DNA of 64,000 nucleotides from Microglena sp. YARC (lineage: Eukaryota; Chlorophyta; Chlorophyceae; Chlamydomonadales; Chlamydomonadaceae), in assembly GCA_022414725.1 (NCBI GenBank), contig CM039465.1:19924690-19988689 (forward strand), written 5' to 3'. A program made the translations under genes and the position numbers. Of the stretch, positions 26,236 to 32,210 are shown piece after piece (the stretch's first letter is position 1; each line of letters opens with the position of its first letter). The notes beneath the pieces are model-generated. The model searched no databases. It was not told where the DNA came from and was given only the letters and a program-made list of their open reading frames with translations.

Positions 26236-27552
26236 GTGATGGTGATGGTGATGGTGATGGTGATGATGATGATGATGATGATGATGATGGTGGTGGTGAT
26301 GATGATGATGATGGTGATGGTGATGGTGATGGTGATGGTGATGGTGGTGGGGATGATGGGGATGATTATTATCCATGGCATTATACCAGCGTCTTACTGA
26401 AGTCCGAATGTGCATGCACCTCGAAGAAGTCCACACTGTGACAGGGACACATGAGCATCACAAACTAGACAAGCTCATCATGTATCCCCTCCTCAGCCCT
26501 CCTGTAGAAAAAACATAGTTACTATTTCCGTAGCAGCAATTTGAGCACCCCACTAGTGCCACCATGGCCCACCTACCCTCTCTGGCCTTCAACCCCTGCA
26601 AGATTCATTTGCCAGATCTAGGGTTAACTCAATTGGAGCAAGCAGGAACTAAAAAGTGTGTGCACAAAACATGGCTTGTACAGGAATATTGAGGGCTTCT
26701 GATAGCTCTAAGCTTAATTTCTGAATATTCATGGTTGAATGATCGCATGCCTACCTCTGAGCCTTGAACTCTTTCATGATTTCAAGGAAGGTATCGTACA
26801 CAGCCTTGTTGTCAGAGAATCTGTTCTTGACCTCGCGGAGATAGGAAAGGGCTGTGGGAGGGGGGAGGCATGGGGGAGTGAGATCAAGGGAAGATGAAAA
26901 GGAGAGTCTGGGCGGTTCCGGAGCTGGTGACAAGCCATGGAGGGGCAGGTGGAGGCTGAGATTGGTGGCTGTGATTTGAGTGAGTGTGGCTGGAGATGGT
27001 GCTGTGCAGGAGCATGGGAAGTAAGCTAGTGACCCTTAGTTCATTTCTGGAGAAGGCAAGATACAAGACTTCCCCACTGCAAGAGGAATGCAGAAGAGTA
27101 TGAGCAAGGAAGCCAGGAACCTGAAGCACAACGTTGTAACCCCCCTAAGGGAGATGTACATGCGAGGCAGTCAAGGTGATCAGCAAACATAACACCAGGT
27201 AGGCTGCAGCAAGCTGCGGTCGCTCACCGTCATTGGTCGTCAGCTTGTTCGCAGCGTTTGGGGCGCTGACAGGTCGGGCACTACAAAGGGCAGGCCAATG
27301 GCATCAGGCGTTTAGTGTGTGTTGCACGCAGAATCAGGACGGGTCAGATGCAATTGCAGACAGCAAATCTGACAGTAGTACGCACAATTCCTAACAGGCT
27401 CCCTAGCCAAGGTTCACGGCTCGGAATCAAACCCTGCCAGCTAGTGTATCTAACAGGTACAACAAAATTTGACCCCCAGGGATCTGCTCTCACCCAGAGG
27501 ACCTCTTGCCAGCAGCCAGGCTAGAAGCTCCATCCTCTCTTCCTCGCTTCAT
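1..27552 (-). CDS. SIN3: SIN3-like transcriptional corepressor, 20 exons, C-terminus cut by window edge
   Basis: SIN3 is the scaffold of the nuclear SIN3-histone deacetylase complex; its PAH domains bind repressors and its HDAC-interaction domain binds the deacetylase (family knowledge). Exons on the minus strand in order: 27494-27552, 27228-27280, 26755-26851, 25881-25971, 25200-25247, 24541-24597, 23024-23360, 20839-20929, 19163-19289, 18260-18370, 16662-16879, 14960-15041, 13727-13947, 12569-12665, 10331-10515, 9403-9556, 7805-7889, 5661-6047, 1620-1753, 1-78. All have GT-AG borders, every junction keeps phase, and the sum is 2712 nt (904 codons) without a stop. PAH1, PAH2, PAH3, HID and part of the C-terminal domain lie in the usual order. 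Plant SIN3-like proteins are about 1300-1400 residues, so the rest lies left of base 1. An extra small exon in the 7.9-9.4 kb intron is not excluded. Confidence 0.93.
100..420. repeat. GT-rich minisatellite, TTTGTCTGGGTTTGGGTTGG
   Basis: Units of about 20-39 bp built on GGTTTGGGTTGGTTTGTTTG follow the acceptor of SIN3 exon 20. It begins about 20 bases beyond the exon and includes TAAGGGGCTCAAGG, which recurs at 591 and 940. Confidence 0.85.
560..960. repeat. copies of SIN3 exon 20 acceptor edge plus exact 39-bp x5 repeat
   Basis: At about 562-620 and 922-965 the acceptor region of exon 20 recurs (GCAGTAAGGGGCTCAAGG and GCACCTGAAGCAGTGAGGGG). Between them, 721-915 is five near-identical 39-bp units containing ACATGGTGAGTCATATGGAG. 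Confidence 0.8.
1118..1530 (-). repeat. three copies of SIN3 exon 19 donor edge
   Basis: Units at about 1118-1190, 1283-1365 and 1448-1525 repeat ACCCGATCAGCATGCTCCTT. The 1448 unit preserves the full [15 protein letters not shown] coding sense and the CAG-GTATGG donor; the others are decayed. Confidence 0.9.
1755..2345 (-). repeat. four copies of SIN3 exon 19 acceptor edge in a TG-rich array
   Basis: AGCAGTTATTTGCCTCAACT and CTTTACCTGCG recur at about 1843, 1984, 2165 and 2300, separated by TGTGTGTG-rich spacers. The authentic edge is at 1720-1756. Confidence 0.9.
2470..2735. repeat. TG-rich microsatellite region
   Basis: Irregular TGTG/TGTTTG sequence without coding sense. Confidence 0.75.
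2758..3260. repeat. AT-rich ~57-bp tandem array
   Basis: About nine units of AACCCTGATATGGTATGAAA plus AATAAATAAATAAAA. Long phenylalanine/isoleucine-rich ORFs on the minus strand are translations of this array. Confidence 0.9.
3365..5300 (-). repeat. ~87-bp array seeded by SIN3 exon 18 donor edge
   Basis: About 23 units contain GCCTGCTGCATAGAGCGTCG, which on minus encodes SMQQAQQQ, the last codons of exon 18. Units between 3365 and 4690 are regular (87-88 bp); those from 4690 to 5300 are more irregular but keep the intron part: near 5237 the donor region reads TGTGCATGTAAT against authentic TGTGCAGGTAAT. Confidence 0.92.
5345..5392. repeat. 48-base poly-C
   Basis: Uninterrupted run of 48 C in the intron after SIN3 exon 18, followed by a family B repeat (5396-5470). 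Confidence 0.95.
6060..6375. repeat. G-rich low-complexity region
   Basis: Poly-G runs (about 6147-6161, 6300-6332, 6354-6370) and TG repeats lie immediately upstream of the exon 18 acceptor on the minus strand, so they form a long C-rich pyrimidine tract in the transcript. Confidence 0.85.
6435..6931 (+). repeat. plus-strand exon-like tandem repeat
   Basis: Three units have CTGCCGCAG followed by [18 protein letters not shown] sequence and CCATCCACCC-rich spacers. The last (6871-6931) reads on to EMCSMFGFK and a GTGAGC donor; a degenerate GAGATGTGCTCATTGTTTGG occurs at 6469. It looks like an acceptor-exon-donor unit antisense to SIN3. No gene can be assembled from it. Confidence 0.6.
7018..7195. 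mobile_element. hAT-type MITE, second family, with exact target-site duplication
   Basis: A 178-bp element with TAGGGAC...GTCCCCTA ends is flanked by the exact 8-bp duplication GTCATCAG (7010-7017 and 7196-7203). The interior is rich in ATGATATCATATGATATC palindromes. A related copy lies at 20212-20343. Confidence 0.85.
7205..7660 (-). repeat. TCATCAGTCAGTCTGACT array with SIN3 exon 17 donor copy
   Basis: Units of ACCCTCATCACTCAACC and TCATCAGTCAGTCTGACTTA. At 7610-7660 the unit carries CATGTCCACTGCTATCTCTC, the exact end of exon 17 with its TCAC donor complement. Confidence 0.88.
7805..13947 (-). CDS. SIN3: SIN3 exons 13-17: middle region
   Basis: Residues 458-704. Exon 13 encodes [19 protein letters not shown] and [14 protein letters not shown]; exon 14 encodes [20 protein letters not shown], then [11 protein letters not shown]. 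Both are recognisable SIN3 blocks that follow the HDAC-interaction domain. Exon 15 encodes [10 protein letters not shown] and [10 protein letters not shown]; exon 16 encodes [10 protein letters not shown] and [15 protein letters not shown]. Exon 17 (7805-7889) gives [12 protein letters not shown] and a Ser/Asp/Glu-rich stretch. Exons 13, 16 and 17 have edge copies in introns on both sides. Confidence 0.9.
7890..8150 (-). repeat. two extra copies of SIN3 exon 17 acceptor edge
   Basis: TCTCGCATCTCATCCTG (authentic at 7876-7892) recurs at about 7997 and 8131. On minus the copies encode DEMREMRA and DEMRKKWAA; the first keeps the CACAG acceptor. They are spaced by GTTGTGGTGT-type intron sequence. 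Confidence 0.9.
8160..9180. other. intron with two short duplications, no exon assigned
   Basis: About 60 bp with CAGCTTGGCCATGGAATACA recurs at 8240-8300 and 8420-8480. Another pair with AGCCTAACAAAGATGA lies at 8640-8710 and 8975-9045. A C-rich tract is at 8338-8357. An additional SIN3 exon here cannot be excluded. Confidence 0.55.
9190..9370 (-). repeat. SIN3 exon 16 donor-edge copy and GAT tract
   Basis: TGATGCTCTTGACCTCCTCC (9211-9230) copies the end of exon 16 (9406-9425) with its AC donor complement altered. A short ATG tract (9287-9310) then abuts the dispersed motif TGTTCCTGGCGCCCCAATGG. Confidence 0.8.
9640..10180 (-). repeat. five copies of SIN3 exon 16 acceptor edge
   Basis: Segments at about 9652, 9842, 9925, 10012 and 10098 repeat ATCACCGACCAGCAGTCATC and GAACACAATCCTG. 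The two nearest the exon keep the CAG acceptor; the distant ones have lost it, giving a decay gradient. Confidence 0.9.
10520..11185. repeat. ~57-bp array with TTTAGGG motifs upstream of exon 15
   Basis: Eleven or so units contain TTCATCCTGGACACGTGGTG, ACATGGATAAGG and GGGTTTAGGGTTTAGAG. The array begins within about ten bases of the exon 15 acceptor. Confidence 0.9.
11565..11975. repeat. ~60-bp purine-rich array
   Basis: About seven units of GTCCCACCTCCTGGAGTGGA plus AAAAAGGGGGG runs. Glycine/lysine-rich and proline/phenylalanine-rich ORFs here are artefacts. Confidence 0.9.
12001..12068. repeat. 19-bp x4 tandem repeat
   Basis: GGGGGTGCAGGTATGATT units. Confidence 0.85.
12308..12525. repeat. 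dispersed repeat family C copy
   Basis: CCTATGCAGCGTCGCAAGCG to GAGGGTGCTCCGCAAAA, parallel to 20588 and 45778, in the intron before SIN3 exon 15. Confidence 0.8.
12882..13720 (-). repeat. five copies of the 3' half of SIN3 exon 13
   Basis: Copies near 12882, 13017-13125, 13196-13305, 13384-13445 and 13535-13645 repeat CACAATGGGGCCCACCACTC and the CTCCAGACTCCGCATACAGG block. Three extend through CTCTGCATCCTTGGCCTCCA and retain the GTGAGC/T donor. Spacers are CCCACCCA-rich. Confidence 0.92.
13975..14300 (-). repeat. four copies of SIN3 exon 13 acceptor edge
   Basis: GCAGGAGCTGCAG (authentic 13941-13953) recurs in altered form at about 14026, 14098, 14207 and 14273, each followed by AGAGAG and GGAGCTACTTAGA-like sequence. 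Two poly-G runs occur. Confidence 0.75.
14380..14955 (-). repeat. GATA tracts with SIN3 exon 12 donor copy
   Basis: GATA repeats (about 14386-14555, 14775-14935) alternate with CCCAGTCATGCTCATGCCAT units. At 14412-14435 TTACCTTCAGGGCGGCATAG copies the end of exon 12 (authentic 14957-14976), including its donor. Confidence 0.88.
14960..18370 (-). CDS. SIN3: SIN3 exons 10-12: HDAC-interaction domain (Sin3_corep)
   Basis: Residues 321-457. Exon 10 encodes a linker ([20 protein letters not shown]). Exon 11 contains [30 protein letters not shown] and [15 protein letters not shown], and exon 12 continues [17 protein letters not shown]. This is the highly conserved core that binds class I histone deacetylase in the SIN3 family. 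Exon 11 ends in CA and exon 12 begins with A, giving Gln. The intron between exons 10 and 11 carries a partial copy of exon 11 at 17100-17182. The intron between 11 and 12 is dominated by a 57-bp satellite. Confidence 0.94.
15180..16395. repeat. ~57-bp satellite, 20 units
   Basis: Units of GAGAGTAGACATTACACCAG, AGGGAACAGTGG and GTAGATAGTGTAGGTAGACA. The last three units, nearest 16395, carry an extra ~30 bp. The long minus-strand ORF with [16 protein letters not shown] repeats is a repeat translation. Confidence 0.95.
16390..16425 (-). repeat. copy of SIN3 exon 11 donor edge
   Basis: ACGCACTGGTTCGTGCGCAT matches the exon 11 end at 16655-16674 (CACGCACTGGTTCTTTCGCA), including the donor. It directly follows the 57-bp satellite. 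Confidence 0.8.
16895..17025. repeat. TG and poly-G tracts
   Basis: (TG)n at about 16986-17020 and poly-G runs at about 16900-16914 and 16960-16976, just upstream of the exon 11 acceptor on minus. Confidence 0.85.
17100..17182 (-). pseudogene. partial copy of SIN3 exon 11
   Basis: On minus a CTGCAG acceptor is followed by [20 protein letters not shown] and [11 protein letters not shown], nearly identical to the first ~31 codons of authentic exon 11 (16662-16879). It then diverges without a donor at the matching place. Confidence 0.9.
17183..17760 (-). repeat. array with repeated exon 11 acceptor
   Basis: Five further units of GATTGCTGCAGCCATGAGGT and TGTGCTTGTGTTCGTG; each keeps the ATGGCTGCAG acceptor string but no exon. 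It degrades into GTGCTTGTGTTAGTGCTTAG from 17530. Confidence 0.88.
17930..18146. repeat. dispersed repeat family C copy, inverted
   Basis: TTTTTTGCGGAGCCCCCCCT to GCGACGCTGCATAGAACTTG, parallel to 53033-53582 without the CCAT expansion. Confidence 0.8.
18960..19015. repeat. interstitial TTTAGGG/CCCTAAA motif
   Basis: TTTAGGGTTAAACCCTAAAC and two more CCCTAAA units form a small inverted arrangement. Confidence 0.75.
19059..19145 (-). pseudogene. duplicated PAH3 exon end with lost donor
   Basis: 86 bp repeat the end of SIN3 exon 9 ([20 protein letters not shown], then MTGKFPDLI). At the position of the authentic ATG-GTGAGT donor the copy has ATAATGAGAA, so it cannot splice the same way. Confidence 0.92.
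19163..20929 (-). CDS. SIN3: SIN3 exons 8-9: PAH3
   Basis: Residues 249-320. Exon 8 ends [12 protein letters not shown] and exon 9 continues [29 protein letters not shown] and GKFPDLM, the plant-type PAH3 pattern. Exon 8 ends in AG and exon 9 supplies G, giving Arg at the junction. The ATG-GTGAGT donor of exon 9 is intact. An 86-bp second copy of the exon 9 end lies 20 bases further along the transcript (19059-19145) with its donor destroyed. The acceptor edge of exon 8 is repeated about eleven times in its upstream intron (20930-22145). Confidence 0.92.
19300..19665. repeat. three tandem family B units
   Basis: AAGGCGTGAGGTTGAGGG-type cores at about 19339, 19461 and 19573, each with CAGCCTGTTTGCTTGCTTTG and an AAATAAAT tail. 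Single family B copies elsewhere are at 5396, 21975, 37045 and 60160. Confidence 0.88.
19715..19815. repeat. three ~48-bp units
   Basis: GATTATAGGGCC, GATTACAGGGCC and GATTATCGGGCC each start a unit with TCTCCATTATCT. Confidence 0.75.
20212..20343. mobile_element. hAT-type MITE copy of the 7018 family
   Basis: Begins TAGGGACCGGCATA, ends TGCTGTTCCCTA, and shares AACTTTAGCCTAGCCAGACT with 7018-7195. Target duplication not evident. Confidence 0.75.
20588..20812. repeat. dispersed repeat family C copy
   Basis: CCTATGCAGTGTCGCAAGCG to GAGGGGGCTCCGGCAAAA, adjoining SIN3 exon 8. Confidence 0.8.
20930..22145 (-). repeat. ~11 copies of SIN3 exon 8 acceptor edge
   Basis: GGTACCATCTACGGA (authentic border near 20922-20936) recurs near 21120, 21189, 21313, 21386, 21457, 21534, 21656, 21728, 21914 and 22132 as GGTACCATNNACAGA. 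Between them are ATTAAATCCTGAATTGCACG units. A GGAT tract lies at 20988-21047. Confidence 0.88.
22612..22875. repeat. three tandem family B units, inverted
   Basis: Units with CCCAGTGCAAGCAAACGGGC, CTCAACCTCACACCTCGTAA and TATTTATACTG of about 85-90 bp. Confidence 0.85.
23024..25247 (-). CDS. SIN3: SIN3 exons 5-7: acidic linker, PAH2 and Arg/Pro-rich tail
   Basis: Residues 101-248. Exon 5 encodes a 16-residue segment ending in a D/E run (DDEEEE). Exon 6 encodes [14 protein letters not shown], the first helix of PAH2. Exon 7 continues with [19 protein letters not shown], a VYQEVAVLF helix and [12 protein letters not shown], closing PAH2 near residue 189. The rest of exon 7 is a basic, proline-rich linker ([16 protein letters not shown]) typical of the region between PAH2 and PAH3. 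The intron between exons 6 and 7 holds a 118-bp tandem repeat (23715-24245) and the intron between 5 and 6 a short minisatellite (24640-25010). Confidence 0.93.
23435..23615. repeat. GAT/GTG trinucleotide tract plus dispersed motif
   Basis: ATG and GTG codon-like units followed by TTCCTGGTGCCCTACTGGAC, also at 9311 and 53611. Confidence 0.85.
23715..24245. repeat. ~118-bp tandem repeat, 4-5 units
   Basis: Units share AGACTGAATCATTACTTTTT, GAACCCCATAGG, CACATTTGG and GTTTTAGCAGCACCCTTTGT. Confidence 0.88.
24640..25010. repeat. GAGGTACTCAGCTGAGAGAC minisatellite
   Basis: Irregular units with ACACAGGTATGAGGTA and AGGGATGAGG. Confidence 0.85.
25305..25505. mobile_element. MITE family A, reference copy
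   Basis: About 200 bp with ~40-bp terminal inverted repeats: left ATAGCTTTTCTTTTCCGCTA then CGAGCAGCAGCTTCTGGG, right the complement with a few changes ending GAAAAGCTAT. No ORF. Superfamily not determined because the target duplication is unclear. Confidence 0.8.
25560..25870. repeat. ~90-bp tandem repeat after SIN3 exon 4
   Basis: Three to four units with AATCCCTGGCATATACA, GGCAAGTTGCATGGCACCAG and CACTCGGGCACTAAGTTATA. Confidence 0.85.
25881..27552 (-). CDS. SIN3: SIN3 exons 1-4: N-terminus and PAH1
   Basis: Residues 1-100. The start ATG at 27552-27550 opens [11 protein letters not shown], closely like the start of plant SIN3-like proteins. Exon 1 ends in GG and exon 2 begins with T, restoring Gly20. 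Exon 2 gives KLTTNDALSYL across the junction to exon 3. PAH1 covers about residues 36-98 and contains [27 protein letters not shown] and GFNTFLP, all standard PAH1 landmarks. The low-coordinate side of exon 4 is followed by a tandem repeat region at 25560-25870. A 330-bp ATG/GTG trinucleotide tract occupies the intron between exons 3 and 4. Confidence 0.93.
26030..26365. repeat. 330-bp ATG/GTG trinucleotide tract
   Basis: Nearly pure GAT/GGT-class units; poly-His, poly-Met and poly-Asp ORFs are artefacts. It ends beside CTTACTGAAGTCCGAATGTG, a diverged form of the motif at 23570. Confidence 0.92.
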
Positions 27553-28118
27553 TCTCCCAGGCGCAGCAGGGGCAGCAGACACCCAGGATGGTTACAGCCC
27601 AACAGGTAACTGAACCCTCAGACTAGAGGGCAGGTGAAGCTGGTCAAGCTGGCCGGATGAGACAGAGCAAACCAGCAAGCGGATAATAGGGATTGCGCGC
27701 TGAATATATGCGCTGCACCATGCTGCAGCATGTCGCTGTATTTTTCAGGGTTGAATTTCCAGGGCTTAGGCGCAAGTCTGCGTCTTCAATCGGATGAGTC
27801 GAGCCATGTGACAAACTAAATTTAAGAACTCGCCCTCTTGAGCTAGAGCTTTTTTGTCGTGCGTTCTTGCTTTCAAATTCCACGATGGCCGGCGATGGGA
27901 ACCGTGAGCTGGCTAATTTGATAGGCACGGCCATCGCCTGCTTAGGTACACACAGCTAAAAACCGCTCTGATGATCCGTTTACGCACCGCGCTCAGATCT
28001 GACGGTATACTTTGTTGGCCATCAACTTGCAGTGCTTCTTCAGGCCCCGCTATTGCAATTGGAGGAAGCGGGTGGTGGTCGCAGAACTAAGGGCCTGTCG
28101 CCACTTGAGATTACCACC
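27553..28118. promoter_or_regulatory. putative shared divergent promoter
   Basis: About 566 bp separate the SIN3 start codon (minus strand) from the best start codon of the plus-strand membrane-protein gene. No long repeat array interrupts it, unlike most non-coding DNA here. An alternative ATG at 27884 on the plus strand, followed by a possible donor at 27945, could mean a first exon lies inside this interval. No TATA box or other element is claimed. Confidence 0.4.
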
Positions 28119-29547
28119 ATGGCCACACAGGATATTGCCCCTGCATTTGCACTTCTGCCTAGAGGATTGTTGATTCCTGGAATCTGGATAAAAGAGGTGA
28201 TTCTATATTTCTGCTTGATTTTATTCCATGCATCATGACACTCCAAGCCCAATTTCGAGCCTATGTAGCCAACTCCATTACAGCAAGAGCACTGAAGAGT
28301 CAGAAGTTGAAGTTTGCTCGCACAATCAAGTAACCAACAGATAACTCACTCCTTTAAAGCCTACATACTTGGGAATATAAGCTTCACAAGTAGGACCCTT
28401 GGCAACCCCGGGGAAGGGTGAAAACATGACATAGCAAATGAATTATCCATTGACCCATGTCGCCAGGTGTGTTTGACCTTGAACAGAGGTGTGGCGAATT
28501 GAGGCCTGATTAATGTGTTAGGTCTGGTTAGGAACCCGTCTTGCTCATACAGTTGTATTGCAGTCTGGTGACAACCCTTCTTTCGTTTGGTGTCAGACCA
28601 TATCAGACGTGACATCACTGTACCGCACCTTGACTGGCCACACAAGGTGTTCCATATACCAGGTTCCCCTTAATCCACCCAGGTGTGTGAGATCCATATT
28701 TTCTCGGAGACCATCATAGATGGGAGCCCTCACCACACTAGTTCACTGTAGGGGACTTCCAAACACTACAAACATCTCTTATACTGTACCGCCTTCTGTG
28801 CCTGGCTGCAGTTTGCCTTGGTCACCACTGCATGCTTGGCAGGCAAAGACAAGGGCCCTGCTGTGTGTGATCTGGATCGCTTGGTTGACCTCCCAACCTT
28901 TTGGAATGCCTCTGACATGAGTCAGTTGGGTAAGCACTTTCGCGACGCTGTGGGTCAAGAGGGTAACATGATCATGGCTGCAGGCAGTGCAGTCACTGTC
29001 ATCAGCGGCCTATCTGGCATCAAGAAGCCGTCTGTGATGGTACCGGTGGGGGTGTCCATGCTGGCAGCAGCGTCTTACATAGCTGAGCGCACCAGCCCGT
29101 CTGCCAACATGTGGCTGATGCTCGCCCTCAGCATCTTAATGGTGAGTGGGGTTACATTTGTGATCATCCCCTGTCGGTTTGAGAGCAGCCATCCAGATTT
29201 CCGCCCGTGCTTAAATATAATCCTGCTAAACACACATATAGACCCTATTGACTTGCATTACTTGGGCTTGATACTCTTCTTCTGGTGTGTTAGTTGTGTT
29301 AGACTGTTCAGACCGAAAATAAAAAAATCTGGGCAATGCCACCTCGTCTATTCCCTTCAGTGCTAGCTAAATGACGGCAGTGGGTTAATTTACTAGGGAC
29401 AAAGTATTACATTGTGACTGTACAGCATAGAGTACAAAAACGTTTACCCCTACCGGACCTCTATCATTTTTTTATGAAGCAAGAGGGTGCAAAAGAAATA
29501 CCCCTTGATGGGGTAGAAAAATTTGGAATGCTTTTGAAAGGGTGAAA

Positions 29548-29590
<43 letters not shown>

Positions 29591-30424
29591 CGACCCCATG
29601 AAATTAACTGCAAGTTAGCTCATCTTACAGAAAATGATCTCCTCTTACATATTACATCAGTAGAACCCCATAATATTGACTGAAACCAGAGAAAACATAA
29701 CATTTCAGCTTCCCATAGCCAGCCCATAGCCAGCCAGCCAAGTTGGGTGGTCTCATTAGGGGCTGAAAATCAGTCAAGATCATGACGAGATAGTTCACTG
29801 AGCATATTGTTTATCATTAGAGACGGCAACTTTGGATGGCAAGTTGACAACCTTGCCTTCTGAGAGTCGTCGTGAACCCCTCGAACAGCACCCCTCGTCC
29901 AGCCTCATACCACATGGTTGCGGCCCCCCTATATGCAATGTATGACGACCGCGACAGTGCAAACGGATTCGCCTCGCTGAAACGCTTCACTCTGTCGTTG
30001 TCCGAAGTGAAACGACTCACTCAGTTAACAGTTTAAAATACCTGAAAAGGTCAAAAAGGGTGCACAAGATTTTCAAGGGGGGGGGGGGGGGGGGGGGGAA
30101 GGGTCCACAGATTTTCACCAGATTTTCGGACTTGACCGCTTACACCCTCCTCTAACCGCTACCACTTCCCGTTACCCGCACACCAACCCTGTCAGACTTG
30201 TCATGGTGTTTCGCATCCTCCTGATTGAAGACACTCTTTGGCTCACAATTCATCATTTCTGTTTCCTGTGTTTTGCTACCCAGGCGCTGTTCAAGTTTCT
30301 TGGAGATGCAGATGCAAGAAAGGCTAAGTTAAAAGCTGCGACACTAAAGGCAGCTGCACGTAACCCGCCGGCACCCCCCAAGAGCTCGCCCAGCCCTGGA
30401 CAGAAGAAAAGGGGCAAGAAATGA
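28119..30424 (+). CDS. unrecognised four-exon membrane protein
   Basis: I do not recognise the family. Exons 28119-28196, 28564-28662, 28812-29141 and 30284-30424 join in phase 0 throughout to 215 residues ending in TGA. The start ATG (28119) has a strong context (ACCACCATGG); an upstream start at 27884 is possible. Exon 3 contains hydrophobic segments near MIMAAGSAVTVISGL and VMVPVGVSMLAAASYI, then LMLALSILM, suggesting two or three membrane spans. The C-terminus is a basic Lys/Ala/Pro tail (SSPSPGQKKRGKK), probably cytosolic. The last acceptor is preceded by a poor pyrimidine tract, and the 1.1-kb last intron holds a 43-base poly-G and a 21-base poly-G. The donor of exon 2 (CAG-GTTCCC) is weak, so that border is the least certain. 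Confidence 0.62.
29142..30283 (+). other. last intron of the membrane-protein gene with poly-G tracts
   Basis: No coding segment is visible. A run of 43 G spans 29548-29590 and a shorter run lies at about 30078-30098. The rest is unique-looking sequence with no tandem array. Confidence 0.6.
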
Positions 30425-30536
30425 TCTTCCTCTTTTTATTTTGCGTAGAGATCTGGTTATGGAACCAATTCAAAGCAGCTAGGTGACACTGCAGAAGCCC
30501 CAGATAGCCCCAGATAGCTATAGCCCCAGATGTATC

Positions 30537-30737
30537 CACTGTTTTCTTTTCTGCTATGAGAGGCAGCTTCTGGCAGCTTTCTAGGCTGGCTGTTTAGCCA
30601 AACCTTGAACAATCGAGTGCAACTGGAACATGGCATCATAATTTTTCTGGCACTGCTGTAATATTAGGGCTATGCCCACTAGATGGGTCAGGGAGCGTCC
30701 TAGACGCTGCTGCTTGTAACTGAATAGAATAGCAGTG
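30537..30737. mobile_element. MITE family A copy
   Basis: Diverged copy of the roughly 200-bp inverted-repeat element described at 25305-25505: the left end reads TTTTCTGCTATGAGAGGCAG and the right end has GCTGCTGCTTGTAACTGAAT. It lies just downstream of the membrane-protein stop codon. Confidence 0.65.
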
Positions 30738-31512
30738 GAAGCATCAGAAGCTGGAGTCCTCAGACCTGACCCAGAGGGCTTTGGCAGTTGCTTGAGTGCA
30801 CAACTCGTGGATGAGCAAGCAGTGGAGGAACCCAGGCAAGGAGCCCGCATCAAACAGTCTGCCTATTTGAAATTGAGTTGTGTTGCAGACAAGGCACTGA
30901 AATGAGTGCATGACAATTGTAAAGCTATTTTTAGACTTTCTCGTATGTTATGAATATAGAATAATGACAACACAGGTAGTAGGGCTACCACTGACCATTG
31001 ACCTCAAATATACTTATCACATCCGTCCATTCATATGTGTGTTTGCAGGCATGTGTCCGCAAAAACACTATTTTTCATGTATCCTTGAACCAAGATTATG
31101 GTGGTGGATAGTGGATCAAAGATTTTTGGTGTGGAAGTCGTCCACTTCCCTGTGTAGTCACTTTTTTAGATTTTCCCCACTGCCTGGGGGGAATCCTTTC
31201 AATAAAAATGTGTGCTTATGCCTGGCTACGGTAATGCCTGTAATTTTATTGCGTCCATACAATTTTTGCAAAGACGGTATAGTCAACATGCTTGTCCATG
31301 TAGGCCTATTTAAGTTCAATAGTAACTATGCGTTGTCGAAGGCAGATCAGTGCTGGCCCATAGCTAGCCCACAACAGCGTTGGATTAACTTCGAGCTCCT
31401 TCAGGCTGCGGATTATTTTTCGTTTGCCGATGGAGTAAGCATGTCATGGGTTAGAGAAACAATAGTCCGCCTCAGTCTTGATTTTTGAATCATTACAATG
31501 CGACAAATTTAT

Positions 31513-31644
31513 TTAAACTTCGGCAAGGTACTTTTCCAAACCGTGATACATCCAGACTACCTCTCTGTGGACCTCTGTCGACATGATGGTGATGACATTC
31601 TGGATAAACTTTTCAAGCCCAACGGAGCCCAATGATGTTTTATT
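31513..31644 (-). CDS. possible isolated terminal exon
   Basis: An open segment of 43 codons plus TAA follows a CAAG acceptor-like site. It encodes GLEKFIQNVITIMSTEVHRE, then WMYHGLEKYLAEV, whose composition looks protein-like. No upstream exon is found before the plus-strand gene at 32211, so it may be a relic or chance. Family not recognised. Confidence 0.25.
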   Translation of the reverse strand, partial: NKTSLGSVGLEKFIQNVITIMSTEVHREVVWMYHGLEKYLAEV

Positions 31645-32210
31645 CTTGCAATGACTCGGTCCTTGACACTGCCAACTGAGTGAACAGGTCGATCCCTCAG
31701 TCTGATGTCGACCTGTCTCGATCACATCATTTATGTATTCACGTGTTCAGGTCGTTATCACACACACGATCTTTCTTGTATGAACCCCCCCTGTCGGGCG
31801 AACGCCAGTGTCGCTGCCACGTCGATGCATTGGGACAAAAGACGAGTCCCCGCCCAGTCTGTTGATCCACAGGTGCACTCCAGGGGTGCACTCGGGGGTG
31901 CACTCCTGGGGTGCACTCTACCCTTCGCTTACTTGCGTGCTTAGTTGTTCTTCCGGAAGTCTGTACAACCGCAAGATATTTTCTTACAGACATACTCATT
32001 TAGACAAGCCTCTCACCATTCGAACTCTTTCGCTCGCCAGTGATCGTTACCTCCCTCCATATTACCGAGGTTTAGCGTGACCTGGTGCGGCAAAAAACAC
32101 GCGCCTCTTAAAGCAGCAACCCAAACTCCTCCGCATTTCCGAGACTCGTACCTAGCTATTGCAGGCAGACTAGTACGCCCGCAGCTGCCTGTTCGCTTTG
32201 GCTCGAGTCG

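Noticed and set aside
25966..26436. Long poly-His, poly-Met and poly-Asp ORFs
   Set aside because: Artefacts of the ATG/GTG trinucleotide tract in a SIN3 intron.
30910..31488. 192-codon plus-strand ORF
   Set aside because: No recognised motif, many low-complexity hydrophobic stretches, no splice-consistent partner; likely chance.
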